A program made the position numbers and the translations under genes. 12,343 nucleotides of DNA, taken from Gammaproteobacteria bacterium RIFCSPHIGHO2_12_FULL_38_11. GTDB taxonomy: Bacteria > Pseudomonadota > Gammaproteobacteria > Coxiellales > Coxiellaceae. Under the pieces are notes generated by a model, which worked only from the letters and a program-made list of their open reading frames with translations, did not search any database and had not been told where the DNA came from. Where the stretch lies: NCBI GenBank assembly GCA_001801515.1, contig MGXX01000076.1:34425-46767 (forward strand), given 5' to 3'. Each line of letters opens with the position of its first letter. The stretch's first letter is position 1. Positions 1 through 7,702 of this stretch are shown in pieces.

Positions 1-944
1 GCACGATTAAATAAAGGGTGTTCAGGATCTGTTGTGATTTCACGGTATTGTGCATGCGTCATGCCTTGAACAAACATGTTTGGATCGTAATTTGGTTTTG
101 TAACGAGCGCTAATACTTGTCCTGTTGCAGGCTGAATAGCAACAACCGCGCCTACATTTTTTCCGAGTAATCCTGCTATATAAGCTTGTAATTTGCTATC
201 AATTGTTAAATAAATATTATCACCAGGAACAGGCGGCGTTGTTTTTAATACCCGAACTACTTTCCCGTTAGCATCAATTTCCGCTTCTTCAGAGCCCATG
301 GTGCCATGCAATAATTCTTCATCCTCTGCCTCAACCCCCGCTTTTCCAATTTCATCCGACGCAGTGTAATTGGTTGGATTCACTTGCGCTAATTCATTTG
401 CGTTAATTCGCCCGACGTAACCAACAACGTCGCTCATGGTGTTGGCGAGCGGATAATTTCGAATCATATTGGTTTGTACCTCAACACCCGGAAAGCGGTA
501 TTGATTGACATAAAAGCTGGCAACTTGGTTTTCAGAGAGTGATTGTTTTAGCGGAACGGATTGATAGGGATAATACTGTTTTACAATGCGATAAAAATTG
601 CTTATTTCCTCCGGGGTTAATTGTAATAATTTTGCAAGGGCTGTGATCGTTCGGGGAAGATCTTTTACACGAGCAGGCGTTATCATTAAACTATAAACAG
701 GAATATTTTTTGCGAGTAATACGCCATTGCGATCGTAAATTAATCCCCGGTTGGGTTTTACGGGAACAATGCTAATAACATTTCGGTTTGATAATGTGGC
801 ATAAAAACTATGTTCAAATATTTGCAAATAAATTAATCGTAAAATTAAAATAAAAAACAATATGAGTACGATAGTGGTACATACGATGCTACGTTTAAAA
901 AAACGTTTTAATTCTTGCGATGTATTAGGGTTTGTATTATTCAT
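1..944 (-). CDS. mrdA: Penicillin-binding protein 2 (peptidoglycan transpeptidase), 5' part only
   Basis: Inner-membrane transpeptidase of the elongasome that crosslinks lateral-wall peptidoglycan with RodA. About 314 N-terminal residues are present; the gene runs off the left edge. I translated the minus strand from the ATG at 944 and found no stop. A single membrane anchor (about residues 20-40) follows a basic N-terminus. The RGLIYDRNG motif of class B PBPs is at about 66-74, YPLANTMSDVVGYVGRI at about 164-180, and the start of the transpeptidase domain (IYLTIDSKLQ, QPATGQVLALV, NYDPNMFV) at about 244-292. The catalytic SxxK serine would lie just beyond the edge. The start overlaps the rlmH stop by four bases (ATGA), and the upstream Shine-Dalgarno is weak, which fits coupled translation. 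One oddity: where E. coli has GIERYYEDVLHG, this protein has GVEAEDEELLHG, losing both tyrosines. Confidence 0.95.
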   Translation of the reverse strand, partial: MNNTNPNTSQELKRFFKRSIVCTTIVLILFFILILRLIYLQIFEHSFYATLSNRNVISIVPVKPNRGLIYDRNGVLLAKNIPVYSLMITPARVKDLPRTITALAKLLQLTPEEISNFYRIVKQYYPYQSVPLKQSLSENQVASFYVNQYRFPGVEVQTNMIRNYPLANTMSDVVGYVGRINANELAQVNPTNYTASDEIGKAGVEAEDEELLHGTMGSEEAEIDANGKVVRVLKTTPPVPGDNIYLTIDSKLQAYIAGLLGKNVGAVVAIQPATGQVLALVTKPNYDPNMFVQGMTHAQYREITTDPEHPLFNR

Positions 945-1408
945 CGGTGATAAGGGTGATTAACTGTTATGGTCCATGCACGATAAATTTGCTCTGCCAA
1001 AACAATGCGCACCAATGGGTGGGGCAGTGTCATTGCAGACAAGGACCAAATTTCATCGGCGCCTTTTAAAAAATGTTCGGACAATCCTTCGGGTCCGCCA
1101 ATCACGATAGTAATAGATTGTTGATTATCATGCCATTTTTGAAGAAGCTTGGCGAGTGTTTTAGTGTCTTGTGTTTTTCCGATTCGATCAAGTGCGATAC
1201 AATAACTGCCTTTGGGAATGGCAGCTCTTATTTTTATTTCCTCAGCAGTGATTATTTTTACAATATCAGCATTTTTAGTCCGTTTTTCTGCGTTAATTTC
1301 AATTAGGTTAATATGATAAATGGGAGGCATGCGCTGCGCATATTCTAGATAACCTTGGGTTATCCAAGAAGGCATGTTTTTTCCGACGGCGATGATGGTG
1401 ATTTGCAT
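941..1408 (-). CDS. rlmH: 23S rRNA pseudouridine-1915 N3-methyltransferase RlmH
   Basis: SPOUT-class methyltransferase that modifies pseudouridine 1915 in helix 69 of 23S rRNA on the assembled 70S ribosome, using S-adenosylmethionine. The 155-residue product matches the E. coli length. Family signatures are visible: MQITIIAVGKNMPSW at the N-terminus, ALDRIGKTQDT around 72-82, the SAM-binding IGGPEGLS at 103-110, WSLSAMTLPHPLVR around 121-134, and the C-terminal YRAWTITVNHPYHR. I chose the ATG at 1408 over an in-frame start 75 bases upstream because only this start aligns with the family N-terminus; a GGAG lies 12 bases before it. The gene follows rsfS after 41 bases and overlaps mrdA by ATGA, the same order as in E. 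coli. Confidence 0.97.
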   Translation of the reverse strand: MQITIIAVGKNMPSWITQGYLEYAQRMPPIYHINLIEINAEKRTKNADIVKIITAEEIKIRAAIPKGSYCIALDRIGKTQDTKTLAKLLQKWHDNQQSITIVIGGPEGLSEHFLKGADEIWSLSAMTLPHPLVRIVLAEQIYRAWTITVNHPYHR

Positions 1409-1449
1409 GAGATGTTTTATCTCCATTTTATCCTTAGGAACAGGTCGCT

Positions 1450-1791
1450 TTATTTTAATCGGTGCTGTTCTGCTGCAGTCCACAATCCTTCGAGGTCATA
1501 TAATTCTCGTTCAGATTTCAGCATGATATGAACAAGCACATCACCTAAATCGACCAAAACCCATTCACCCGTTAACTCGCCTTCAATGCCCAAAGGGCGC
1601 ACACCCGATTCTTTTACTGCTGAAATTAATTTTTTTGCGATAGATTGCACATGACGAGTGGAGGTTCCAGTTGCAATAACCATAATATCCGTGCAATCCG
1701 TTAGTTTGGTGACGTCTAATTCAGTGACATCTTGTGCTTTATTGTCGTCCAAGTGTTTTCGTACAAGTTTGACCAGTTCATTGAGATTCAT
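1450..1791 (-). CDS. rsfS: Ribosomal silencing factor RsfS
   Basis: Small protein that binds ribosomal protein uL14 on the 50S subunit and blocks joining with 30S, lowering translation when nutrients run short. The 113 residues cover the whole domain: the LDVTKLTDCTD stretch (25-35), GTSTRHV (42-48), PLGIEGE (66-72) and the core GEWVLVDLGDVLVHIM (75-90), ending with RELYDLEGLW. The ATG at 1791 is preferred to an in-frame ATG at 1824 because the product then begins like family members (MNLNELV) and GGAAAT sits just upstream. It lies between nadD (61 bases upstream) and rlmH (41 bases downstream). The E. coli cluster has the same order, and rsfS and rlmH are very often adjacent. Confidence 0.96.
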   Translation of the reverse strand: MNLNELVKLVRKHLDDNKAQDVTELDVTKLTDCTDIMVIATGTSTRHVQSIAKKLISAVKESGVRPLGIEGELTGEWVLVDLGDVLVHIMLKSERELYDLEGLWTAAEQHRLK

Positions 1792-1852
1792 AATATTTCC
1801 GCAAGTCGAAAAAAGTGTAATCATAACATGGTTTCATTCTATTCTGTTCTGT

Positions 1853-2485
1853 TTAATATATTTTATTTTTGAGAATATAGGCATAAACAGCCTTGTTTAA
1901 GCCAGCAATGTTTTTTTTCCCAGCGGCAATTTCTTTTCGAATTTGGGTTGCAGAAGTAGAGATGGGGTTGATATTGTCGAAATAAATTTTTCCAGAAATA
2001 GACTTTTGAAAATCATCTATATTGTTTGTGATATATTGCTGTGTTTGTGTATAGGCTTCCGCCAGCGTCTTTGTGGTATTTGATGAAAATCGTTTTACAA
2101 CAATAATATTAACGGCAGCAAGAATTTTTTGCCATTCGTTCCATTCATGAAAATGTGCGAAGGCATCGCCACCTAAAATCAAAAAAATTGGCTTGTTTGG
2201 ATTTTGTTTTCGTAAATAAGACACTGTATCGATCGTGTAACTTATTTTCTGTTGTTGTATTTCATAATCATTTATAAAAAAGCTCGGATGATTTTGAATT
2301 GCTAACTTAACCATATTCAGCCGATTTTCAGGTGATGCAATTACTTCATCGCGATGGGGTGGCTGAAAACAAGGAACAAATTCAATGCGCTCCAGATTAC
2401 AGAGATGCAAAACGTGTTCTGCAATGGCAATGTGTCCCTCATGAATAGGATTAAATGTGCCCCCAAGTATACCAAATGGTCTCAT
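1853..2485 (-). CDS. nadD: Nicotinate-mononucleotide adenylyltransferase NadD
   Basis: Transfers AMP from ATP to nicotinate mononucleotide, giving deamido-NAD, the shared step of de novo and Preiss-Handler NAD synthesis. The 210 residues show the nucleotidyltransferase signature GGTFNPIHEGH (8-18, with the HxGH-type catalytic histidines), the substrate segment PCFQPPHR (38-45), SPENRLNMVKLAI (51-63), SYTIDTV (82-88), LGGDAFAHFHEW (104-115) and the second ATP motif ISTSATQIR (175-183). The ATG at 2485 overlaps the holA stop as ATGA. A TTG at 2515 is in frame but would add ten residues before the conserved N-terminus. The Shine-Dalgarno is poor (GAG eight bases upstream), so expression probably depends on coupling to holA. 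Confidence 0.96.
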   Translation of the reverse strand: MRPFGILGGTFNPIHEGHIAIAEHVLHLCNLERIEFVPCFQPPHRDEVIASPENRLNMVKLAIQNHPSFFINDYEIQQQKISYTIDTVSYLRKQNPNKPIFLILGGDAFAHFHEWNEWQKILAAVNIIVVKRFSSNTTKTLAEAYTQTQQYITNNIDDFQKSISGKIYFDNINPISTSATQIRKEIAAGKKNIAGLNKAVYAYILKNKIY

Positions 2486-3357
2486 AATAAACTCAATTCT
2501 AATAAACCCTGCCAAACATTACCTGTTCGCGCGCCTTTAATGATTTCATCTATATGTGACGCTTTTTGTAGGGCTTTATGAAGGGTTGCAGTTTCACGCA
2601 GTTTACGGCATATTGCCCATAAAACCAATGTGGGTTCTTCACCAGTTTGCTCTAATCGTGCAATAATTCGAGATATTTTTTTAATGTCGCCTTGTATAAT
2701 AGACTCAGACAAATCAAAAATATTAAAACGGGCATGATCAGACAGTACGGAAATTAATTGTTCACGTGTAATTTCTATATTCGGATAAAGCATATTTAAT
2801 TTTTCAAGTGCTTGTTGGCTACTTAATAAATTACCTTCTGTAAAATTTGCTAAAATTCGAGCAATATCGAAAGGTATTTTTAATTGCAGTTTTTTTCCGC
2901 GCTCAATAATCCACTGTGGCAACACATTTATTTTAATAGGCCAAACAGGAATAAAAACGCCACTTTTCTTAATCAATTCACACCAAGCCGTTTTTTGTTG
3001 GGCACCTGTTAATTTTTCAGTAGAAATAATAAGTAAGCGATCATCAGCAGAATCTTCAATATATTTTTTTAAGAAGGTAACAAAAGCAGCATCAAATTTT
3101 GCATTGGTATTTCGAATATCTATTAGTAGTTTGTTACAGAATAAACTTTGATTTTGATTTATCTCAATGAGTTTTTCAATGCAAAACCCCGTGCCAATAT
3201 GGTAAATTTCTTTTTCCAAAAATCCATTTTTTTTTGCTTCATGAATAATTAAATCACGCGCTTCTTGAATCAATAATGATTCATCGCCACTGATTAAATA
3301 AAGTGACGACAATTTTTTATTGACGTGAGTGCTTAATTGATTGAGGGGCAGTTGCAT
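2482..3357 (-). CDS. holA: DNA polymerase III subunit delta (clamp loader), shortened domain III
   Basis: Delta subunit of the clamp loader, which opens the beta sliding clamp. The 291-residue product starts like the family (MQLPLNQLSTHVNKKLSSLYLISGDE against E. coli LLLGND). It keeps the clamp-contact region (NQSLFCNKLLIDI, 69-81), RLLIISTEKLTGAQQKTAW (107-125), WIIERGKKLQL (149-159) and NFTEGNLLSSQQALEKLNMLYP (171-192). Domain III begins (DHARFNIFDLSESI, about 207-220; EEPTLVLWAICRKLRE, about 240-255) but then jumps to the family's terminal segment (HIDEIIKGARTGNVWQGLLELSLL). By memory-based comparison with E. coli (343 residues), roughly 35-50 internal residues are missing, in frame. The gene overlaps lptE by 41 bases and nadD by ATGA. 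Synteny makes the identity secure; the effect of the deletion is unknown. Confidence 0.9.
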   Translation of the reverse strand: MQLPLNQLSTHVNKKLSSLYLISGDESLLIQEARDLIIHEAKKNGFLEKEIYHIGTGFCIEKLIEINQNQSLFCNKLLIDIRNTNAKFDAAFVTFLKKYIEDSADDRLLIISTEKLTGAQQKTAWCELIKKSGVFIPVWPIKINVLPQWIIERGKKLQLKIPFDIARILANFTEGNLLSSQQALEKLNMLYPNIEITREQLISVLSDHARFNIFDLSESIIQGDIKKISRIIARLEQTGEEPTLVLWAICRKLRETATLHKALQKASHIDEIIKGARTGNVWQGLLELSLL

Positions 3358-3862
3358 GATTTAGCGCCATTTTTGTATTACTTGAGGTTAACCAATAATA
3401 AATAAGATAAGCAATTTTTCGGTTTAATTGCTGTTTGATAAGCGTATTTGAATTGGTTGTGTAAATTTGATTGACGTTCAGCGTGAGGGATTGCGTTGCT
3501 GTAAATGAGTTTGAAATGACTGCTTTTTTGTTTTGGTTATCTAAAATAGTCACACTTGCAAAGCTTACAAAATTAATGCTTGTCGGCAGGGTGGTATCAA
3601 CAATGTCGGGCCTGCTGTAAATAAATTTATTTTTTGATACTAAAATTGAAAAACGTGCAGCGGACTGTTTTTTAACGACGCGGATATTCATGGCGTGAAA
3701 AAGATTATTTAACTGTGTAGATAATTCGCCATAGGGTTTTGTGCTTGAAAAATAGATTGTTTGCAATTGATCTGGAAATTCAGAATCAGATCGCATGTGA
3801 AATCCACAGCCGCTACAGACAAAGCAAAACAGAAGAATAGTTAACGCGATAATTTTTTTCAT
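3317..3862 (-). CDS. lptE: LPS-assembly lipoprotein LptE
   Basis: Outer-membrane lipoprotein that plugs the LptD barrel and assists delivery of LPS to the cell surface. The 181 residues begin with a lipoprotein signal (MKK, a hydrophobic stretch to about 18) and a lipidated Cys19 followed by GFHMR, matching the GCGFHLR start of the family. The position three before the cysteine is also cysteine (CSGC), an unusual lipobox, since leucine or valine is normal there. The rest is poorly conserved, as is typical for LptE; identification rests on the N-terminus, length and position between leuS and holA. The start overlaps the leuS stop as ATGA, and the 3' end overlaps holA by 41 bases. As a lipoprotein it would be a substrate of Lnt, encoded in the upstream block. 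Confidence 0.9.
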   Translation of the reverse strand: MKKIIALTILLFCFVCSGCGFHMRSDSEFPDQLQTIYFSSTKPYGELSTQLNNLFHAMNIRVVKKQSAARFSILVSKNKFIYSRPDIVDTTLPTSINFVSFASVTILDNQNKKAVISNSFTATQSLTLNVNQIYTTNSNTLIKQQLNRKIAYLIYYWLTSSNTKMALNHATAPQSIKHSRQ

Positions 3863-6399
3863 AATGCCACTATATTGATTAATTTTTTGGGGACAATGAT
3901 GACCCGTTTGATTTTTTTATTTAAAATAAAAGGTTGAATGGTTTTTTCAGCCAATGCTTGTGATTGAATGGATGCTTCGCCTTGATTAATTGAAACACTT
4001 ATTTTCCCACGTAATTTTCCATTTACTTGAATGATCATGTCAAGTTGATCTGTTTCTAGCGCACTAACATTAACCACAGGCCAGCTAGACGCCATAATAT
4101 TTTTTCCATAGCCTAATACTTGCCATAAATAATGTGTGATGTGTGGGGTGATAGGTGCAAGCAGGCGTAATAATATACCGTAGCCTTCATATAAAAATTG
4201 CTTATTTAATTCGTTAGTTATATCAATTTCCTGTAGTAAGTTCAATAATTTCATGCAAGCTGAAACAACCGTATTAAACTGCTGACGTTCCATATCAAGG
4301 TTCGCTTGCTGTAAAATCAAATGCATTTCTCGGTATTGCTTTTGTAGGGTTGATCCCCCCTTTGAAAAAGATAAGCCTACATCCCCCCCCTTTGAAAAAG
4401 ATAAGTTTACATCTCCCCCCTTTGAAAAAGATAAGTTTACATCTCCCCCCTTTGAAAAAGGGGGGCCGGGGGGGATTTCTTTAATAGCAACTGTTTTTTC
4501 CAACTGAGTGGCCAACTTCCATATTTTTTTTAAGAAACGATATGCACCCTCAACGCCTGCATCTGACCATTCCAATGATAATTCAGGCGGTGCTGCAAAC
4601 ATCATAAATAAACGTGCGGTATCAGCCCCCTGTGTTTCAATAATGCATTCAGGCGCGACCACATTACCTTTGGATTTCGACATTTTTGCACCGTCTTTTA
4701 AAACCATGCCCTGAGTTAATAATTTTTTAAAGGGTTCATTTGAATTTAGTGTGCCGACGTCGCGCAATATTTTATGCATAAACCGTGCATATAACAAATG
4801 AAGAACGGCATGTTCAATGCCACCGACGTATTGATCGACAGGGGTCCAATAGTTAACGCGTTCATCAAGAATAGAATTGTTTTGATCAAACGAGCAGTAT
4901 CGTGCGTAATACCACGATGATTCCATAAAGGTATCCATCGTATCAGTTTCGCGTTTGGCTTTTTTACCACAAGTAGGGCAGTTAGTTTCGTAAAATCCAA
5001 CACAAGAAGCTAAGGGTGAGCCCGCCCCCGTTGGAATTAAGTGCGCTGGTAAAATTACCGGTAAATCCTTTTCGTTAACAGGAACATCACCGCAGTGATC
5101 ACAATGCACCATAGGAATGGGGGTGCCCCAGTAACGTTGACGTGAAATGCCCCAGTCGCGTAAACGATAATTAATACGCACTTTCCCAATTTTTTTATCA
5201 GTTAAATAATGATTAATAGTAGTGATTGCATTTTTGTCGTTTAATCCGTCAAACATTAAAGAGTTAATTAATGTGCCGTGGTCTGTGTACGCAGATGCAT
5301 TAAAATCCCATGCTTCAGGCGCTTTTATAACAGGCTGAATGATTAAATTATATTTTTTTGCAAATTCATGATCACGTTCATCATGTGCTGGCACTGCCAT
5401 AACGGCACCCGAACCATATTCCATCAATACAAAGTTAGTAACCCAAATAGGGATTTTTTTCTGTGTTATAGGGTGAAATGCAAATAAGCCAGTGTCGCAT
5501 CCACATTTTTCTTGAGTGGCGATATCGGCTTCCGCAACCGATGTTTTTTTATAGCGAATAATAAAATCATTTAATGTTGCATTATTTTCAGCGGCATTTA
5601 TTACAAGCGGATGTTCGATGGCAATGCTTAAGTAGGTTACGCCCATTAATGTATCGGGTCGTGTTGTGAAAACAGTTAATTTCCCATCCCGGGTTGCAAA
5701 ATCAATTTCAATGCCCTCTGATTTTCCGATCCAGTTTCGTTGCATTTGCACAACTTGTTGTGGCCACTGTGTTAATTCATCCAAGCCAGTTAGCAATTCT
5801 TCAGCATAGTCAGTGATTTTCAAAAACCACTGTGAAATTTCGCGGCGTTCAACCGGTGCTCCCGATCGCCAACCTTTACCCTCAACCACTTGCTCATTGG
5901 CCAAAACAGTTTGATCAATCGGATCCCAATTCACTAATGACTTCTTTTTATAAGCCAAACCCTTTTTAAACAGCTGAATAAATAACCATTGTTCCCAACG
6001 ATAATAAGTTGGATCACAGGTTGCGATTTCACGTGTCCAATCTACCGCTAATCCTAATTGCTGCAGTTGCGTACGCATTTTTTTAATATTGTCGCGTGTC
6101 CAAACACTAGGGGGCAATTGACGCTGAATAGCGGCGTTTTCAGCAGGTAAACCAAACGCATCCCACCCCATCGGTTGCAAAACATTTTTACCCTTCATGC
6201 GCTCATAACGAGCGATAACATCACCAATCGTGTAATTGCGTGTATGTCCCATGTGTAGTTCACCGCTGGGATAGGGCAGCATCGACAAACAATAAAATTT
6301 CTCACGCGTATCGTTTTCTTTTGCCTCAAAAATGCCGCTTTTTTCCCAATCTGCTTGTGCATGAGATTCAATCTCAGCTGGACAATAATCATTATTCAT
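3859..6399 (-). CDS. leuS: Leucyl-tRNA synthetase with repeat-derived insert
   Basis: Class I synthetase that charges tRNA-Leu and edits mischarged products. The 846 residues carry HMGH (49-52), the CP1 editing domain with TTRPDTLMG (245-253) and the GSGAVMAVPAHDERDHE block (329-345, including the conserved aspartate), cysteine pairs CDHC (433-436) and CPTC (474-477) of the zinc region, KMSKS (572-576) and a complete anticodon/C-terminal part ending KRVIIVPKKLINIVAL. The ATG at 6399 fits the family N-terminus and has AGG eight bases upstream; an in-frame ORF extends to 6504 but is not family-like. Residues of about 642-682 are a low-complexity insert (PPGPPFSKGG followed by three ten-residue copies ending in FSKGG) in the linker between the catalytic core and the anticodon-binding helices, a position that tolerates length variation. 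The gene heads the lptE-holA-nadD run. Confidence 0.97.
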   Translation of the reverse strand: MNNDYCPAEIESHAQADWEKSGIFEAKENDTREKFYCLSMLPYPSGELHMGHTRNYTIGDVIARYERMKGKNVLQPMGWDAFGLPAENAAIQRQLPPSVWTRDNIKKMRTQLQQLGLAVDWTREIATCDPTYYRWEQWLFIQLFKKGLAYKKKSLVNWDPIDQTVLANEQVVEGKGWRSGAPVERREISQWFLKITDYAEELLTGLDELTQWPQQVVQMQRNWIGKSEGIEIDFATRDGKLTVFTTRPDTLMGVTYLSIAIEHPLVINAAENNATLNDFIIRYKKTSVAEADIATQEKCGCDTGLFAFHPITQKKIPIWVTNFVLMEYGSGAVMAVPAHDERDHEFAKKYNLIIQPVIKAPEAWDFNASAYTDHGTLINSLMFDGLNDKNAITTINHYLTDKKIGKVRINYRLRDWGISRQRYWGTPIPMVHCDHCGDVPVNEKDLPVILPAHLIPTGAGSPLASCVGFYETNCPTCGKKAKRETDTMDTFMESSWYYARYCSFDQNNSILDERVNYWTPVDQYVGGIEHAVLHLLYARFMHKILRDVGTLNSNEPFKKLLTQGMVLKDGAKMSKSKGNVVAPECIIETQGADTARLFMMFAAPPELSLEWSDAGVEGAYRFLKKIWKLATQLEKTVAIKEIPPGPPFSKGGDVNLSFSKGGDVNLSFSKGGDVGLSFSKGGSTLQKQYREMHLILQQANLDMERQQFNTVVSACMKLLNLLQEIDITNELNKQFLYEGYGILLRLLAPITPHITHYLWQVLGYGKNIMASSWPVVNVSALETDQLDMIIQVNGKLRGKISVSINQGEASIQSQALAEKTIQPFILNKKIKRVIIVPKKLINIVAL
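4355..4474 (-). repeat. C/G-rich palindromic element with 30-base tandem expansion inside leuS
   Basis: The complete palindrome is at 4445-4465: arms CCCCCCTTT and AAAGGGGGG around GAA, followed by CC and a second G-run (4468-4474). Next to it are tandem 30-base units (4361-4390, 4391-4420, 4421-4450). The last two are identical and the first differs at about three bases. Each unit keeps only one palindrome arm (CCCCCC, then TTTGAAAAAG) joined to a spacer (ATAAGTTTACATC). Since 30 is a multiple of three, leuS stays open and gains ten-residue repeats (DVNLSFSKGG type). Related copies are in lnt and miaB. Confidence 0.95.
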
Positions 6400-6415
6400 G
6401 AAATTACCTGAGTGT

Positions 6416-6444
6416 TTGAACAATGGTGCAGGATGAGATATCTT
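6416..6444 (+). promoter_or_regulatory. Candidate sigma-70 promoter for the TraI-like gene
   Basis: A -35 like TTGAAC (6416-6421) and a -10 like TATCTT (6439-6444) are separated by exactly 17 bases, each matching the consensus at four of six positions. Transcription would start near 6451, shortly before the ATG candidates at 6464 and 6479. The -10 overlaps the small palindrome AGATATCT (6436-6443). This is pattern matching only. Confidence 0.4.
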
Positions 6445-6458
6445 GTTGATTGTGTCAA
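6430..6458 (-). promoter_or_regulatory. Candidate promoter for the leuS operon
   Basis: On the minus strand there is a perfect -35 TTGACA (6458 to 6453), and 17 bases on a weak -10, CATCCT (6435 to 6430). leuS begins 31 bases further at 6399. The -10 is poor, so confidence is low. If real, it overlaps the divergent promoter of the plus-strand gene, so the two would compete for polymerase. Confidence 0.3.
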
Positions 6459-6478
6459 GGATTATGGATGAATCAATT

Positions 6479-7702
6479 ATGTTTATCAAAACCGGTAGTG
6501 GCATTGGATCGCACCCTAAGCTTCACACGTACGAAGAAGGTTATTTATTGCCCGTATTAAGTGGCGACAAATTACATTTTGGGCAGCGACACAAAGGGTT
6601 GTTACGACAAATCCGCGACTTATCCGAATTATCTCAAGTAGATTTTGATTCATCTTATGGCCAGTTAATTCAAAATTACATGGAATTCGTGCAAGTATTA
6701 CCGCACAAAACCAGCGGTATATTAGGCAGTTTATTAAATTATGGATTGGCGCGTGCTGCTGTTACATTTCAAAAATTTTGTCAACTGGGAAGATTGCAAG
6801 CAACGCCATTATTAAAATTCGCTGTGTTCTCCGCTGCATTATTAAAAGATGTTGCGCGTGTAATGACAAATCAACGAATTATATTGGTTAATGACGAAGG
6901 TGAATTTCTACGTGATTGGAATGCCTTCAGCGGTTCAATGATCGGGCAAGCCAATTATTATAAAATGTATCCTATCACTGCAGCTTATTTTCGTTTTTCA
7001 TCTGAAGTAACCCCGATTTTAGCAAAACAATTAATACCGCGTGAATTATTCTTATGGCTTTCAGATGACTTGGTTATTTTTGCTGATTGGTTGTCTGCAT
7101 TATTAGATCAAGAAAATGAAGACAGTAAAATCATTAGCTGGGTGCTTGCATTAATTAAACGTGAAGATATTATTCTTGTCTTAAGTACTTTAGATGGTGC
7201 ATTGGTTGATATGCTGAGCCCCACAAATGAGGACGCTGAGGCATTTTTAAAATGGTTAAAAGACGCCATTGCTAACGACAAAATTCTGGTTAATGCTGAT
7301 GATTCAGGTGTGACTGTTGTGCCCGAAGGTGTACTACTTGAAACAAAACTCTTTAAACAATTTGTCGATATCAGTAAGAGACCAGTTGATTATTCAGTTC
7401 TTCAGCATGTCGTTGGGAATTTAATGGGTATTCCCTCAAAAGGCGGACAAGATTATTTTCATGCAAAATATTCTGGTCTCGGTGCAAGCACGGCTAGTTT
7501 TGCATCGTTTGCAGGCGGCATTGCACAAAAAGGAAAAGCATCGCGCGAAGGTGTGGTTGTTGATGCGCAGATGTTATTGTTGAGCCGTGAAACAGCAGCA
7601 AATGTATCAGCGTTGAAATCAGCAAAAGCCATGATTGCCAATAATCAGCAAAAACCATTAAGTCACAGTAAGGAACAGGTACGAAATAAGCCGTACAACT
7701 GA
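6479..7702 (+). CDS. TraI_2/MobH relaxase-like protein with degenerate HD motif
   Basis: A 407-residue protein resembling the TraI_2 (MobH-type relaxase/putative helicase) family. The N-terminal match is GLLRQIRDLSEL, then QNYMEFVQVLPHKTSGILGSLLNYGLA (about 66-91) and DWNAFSGSMIGQANYYKMYP (about 146-165). A C-terminal stretch (about 252-316, FLKWLKDAIANDKILVN, VTVVPEGVLL, FKQFV) resembles the TraI_2 C-terminal domain. In MobH relaxases the first region carries a histidine-rich HHxxPGGLLxHxLE motif and a later LHDxGK; here these read LPHKTSGILGSLLNYGLA and LLKDVAR, so most metal ligands are gone. No signal peptide is evident. The ATG at 6479 is chosen because GGA lies ten bases upstream; the ATG at 6464 is possible. 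The last nine residues and the stop come from a foldback repeat. No other transfer genes are nearby. Family call is from memory of motifs; function is unknown. Confidence 0.65.
   Translation: MFIKTGSGIGSHPKLHTYEEGYLLPVLSGDKLHFGQRHKGLLRQIRDLSELSQVDFDSSYGQLIQNYMEFVQVLPHKTSGILGSLLNYGLARAAVTFQKFCQLGRLQATPLLKFAVFSAALLKDVARVMTNQRIILVNDEGEFLRDWNAFSGSMIGQANYYKMYPITAAYFRFSSEVTPILAKQLIPRELFLWLSDDLVIFADWLSALLDQENEDSKIISWVLALIKREDIILVLSTLDGALVDMLSPTNEDAEAFLKWLKDAIANDKILVNADDSGVTVVPEGVLLETKLFKQFVDISKRPVDYSVLQHVVGNLMGIPSKGGQDYFHAKYSGLGASTASFASFAGGIAQKGKASREGVVVDAQMLLLSRETAANVSALKSAKAMIANNQQKPLSHSKEQVRNKPYN

Noticed and set aside
1073..1306. Plus-strand open frame inside rlmH
   Set aside because: It is antisense to a well conserved gene, has no family features and is a shadow of rlmH.
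4361..4450. CRISPR array
   Set aside because: Units are directly adjacent with no variable spacers, lie inside leuS in frame, and there are no cas genes; it is a tandem repeat.
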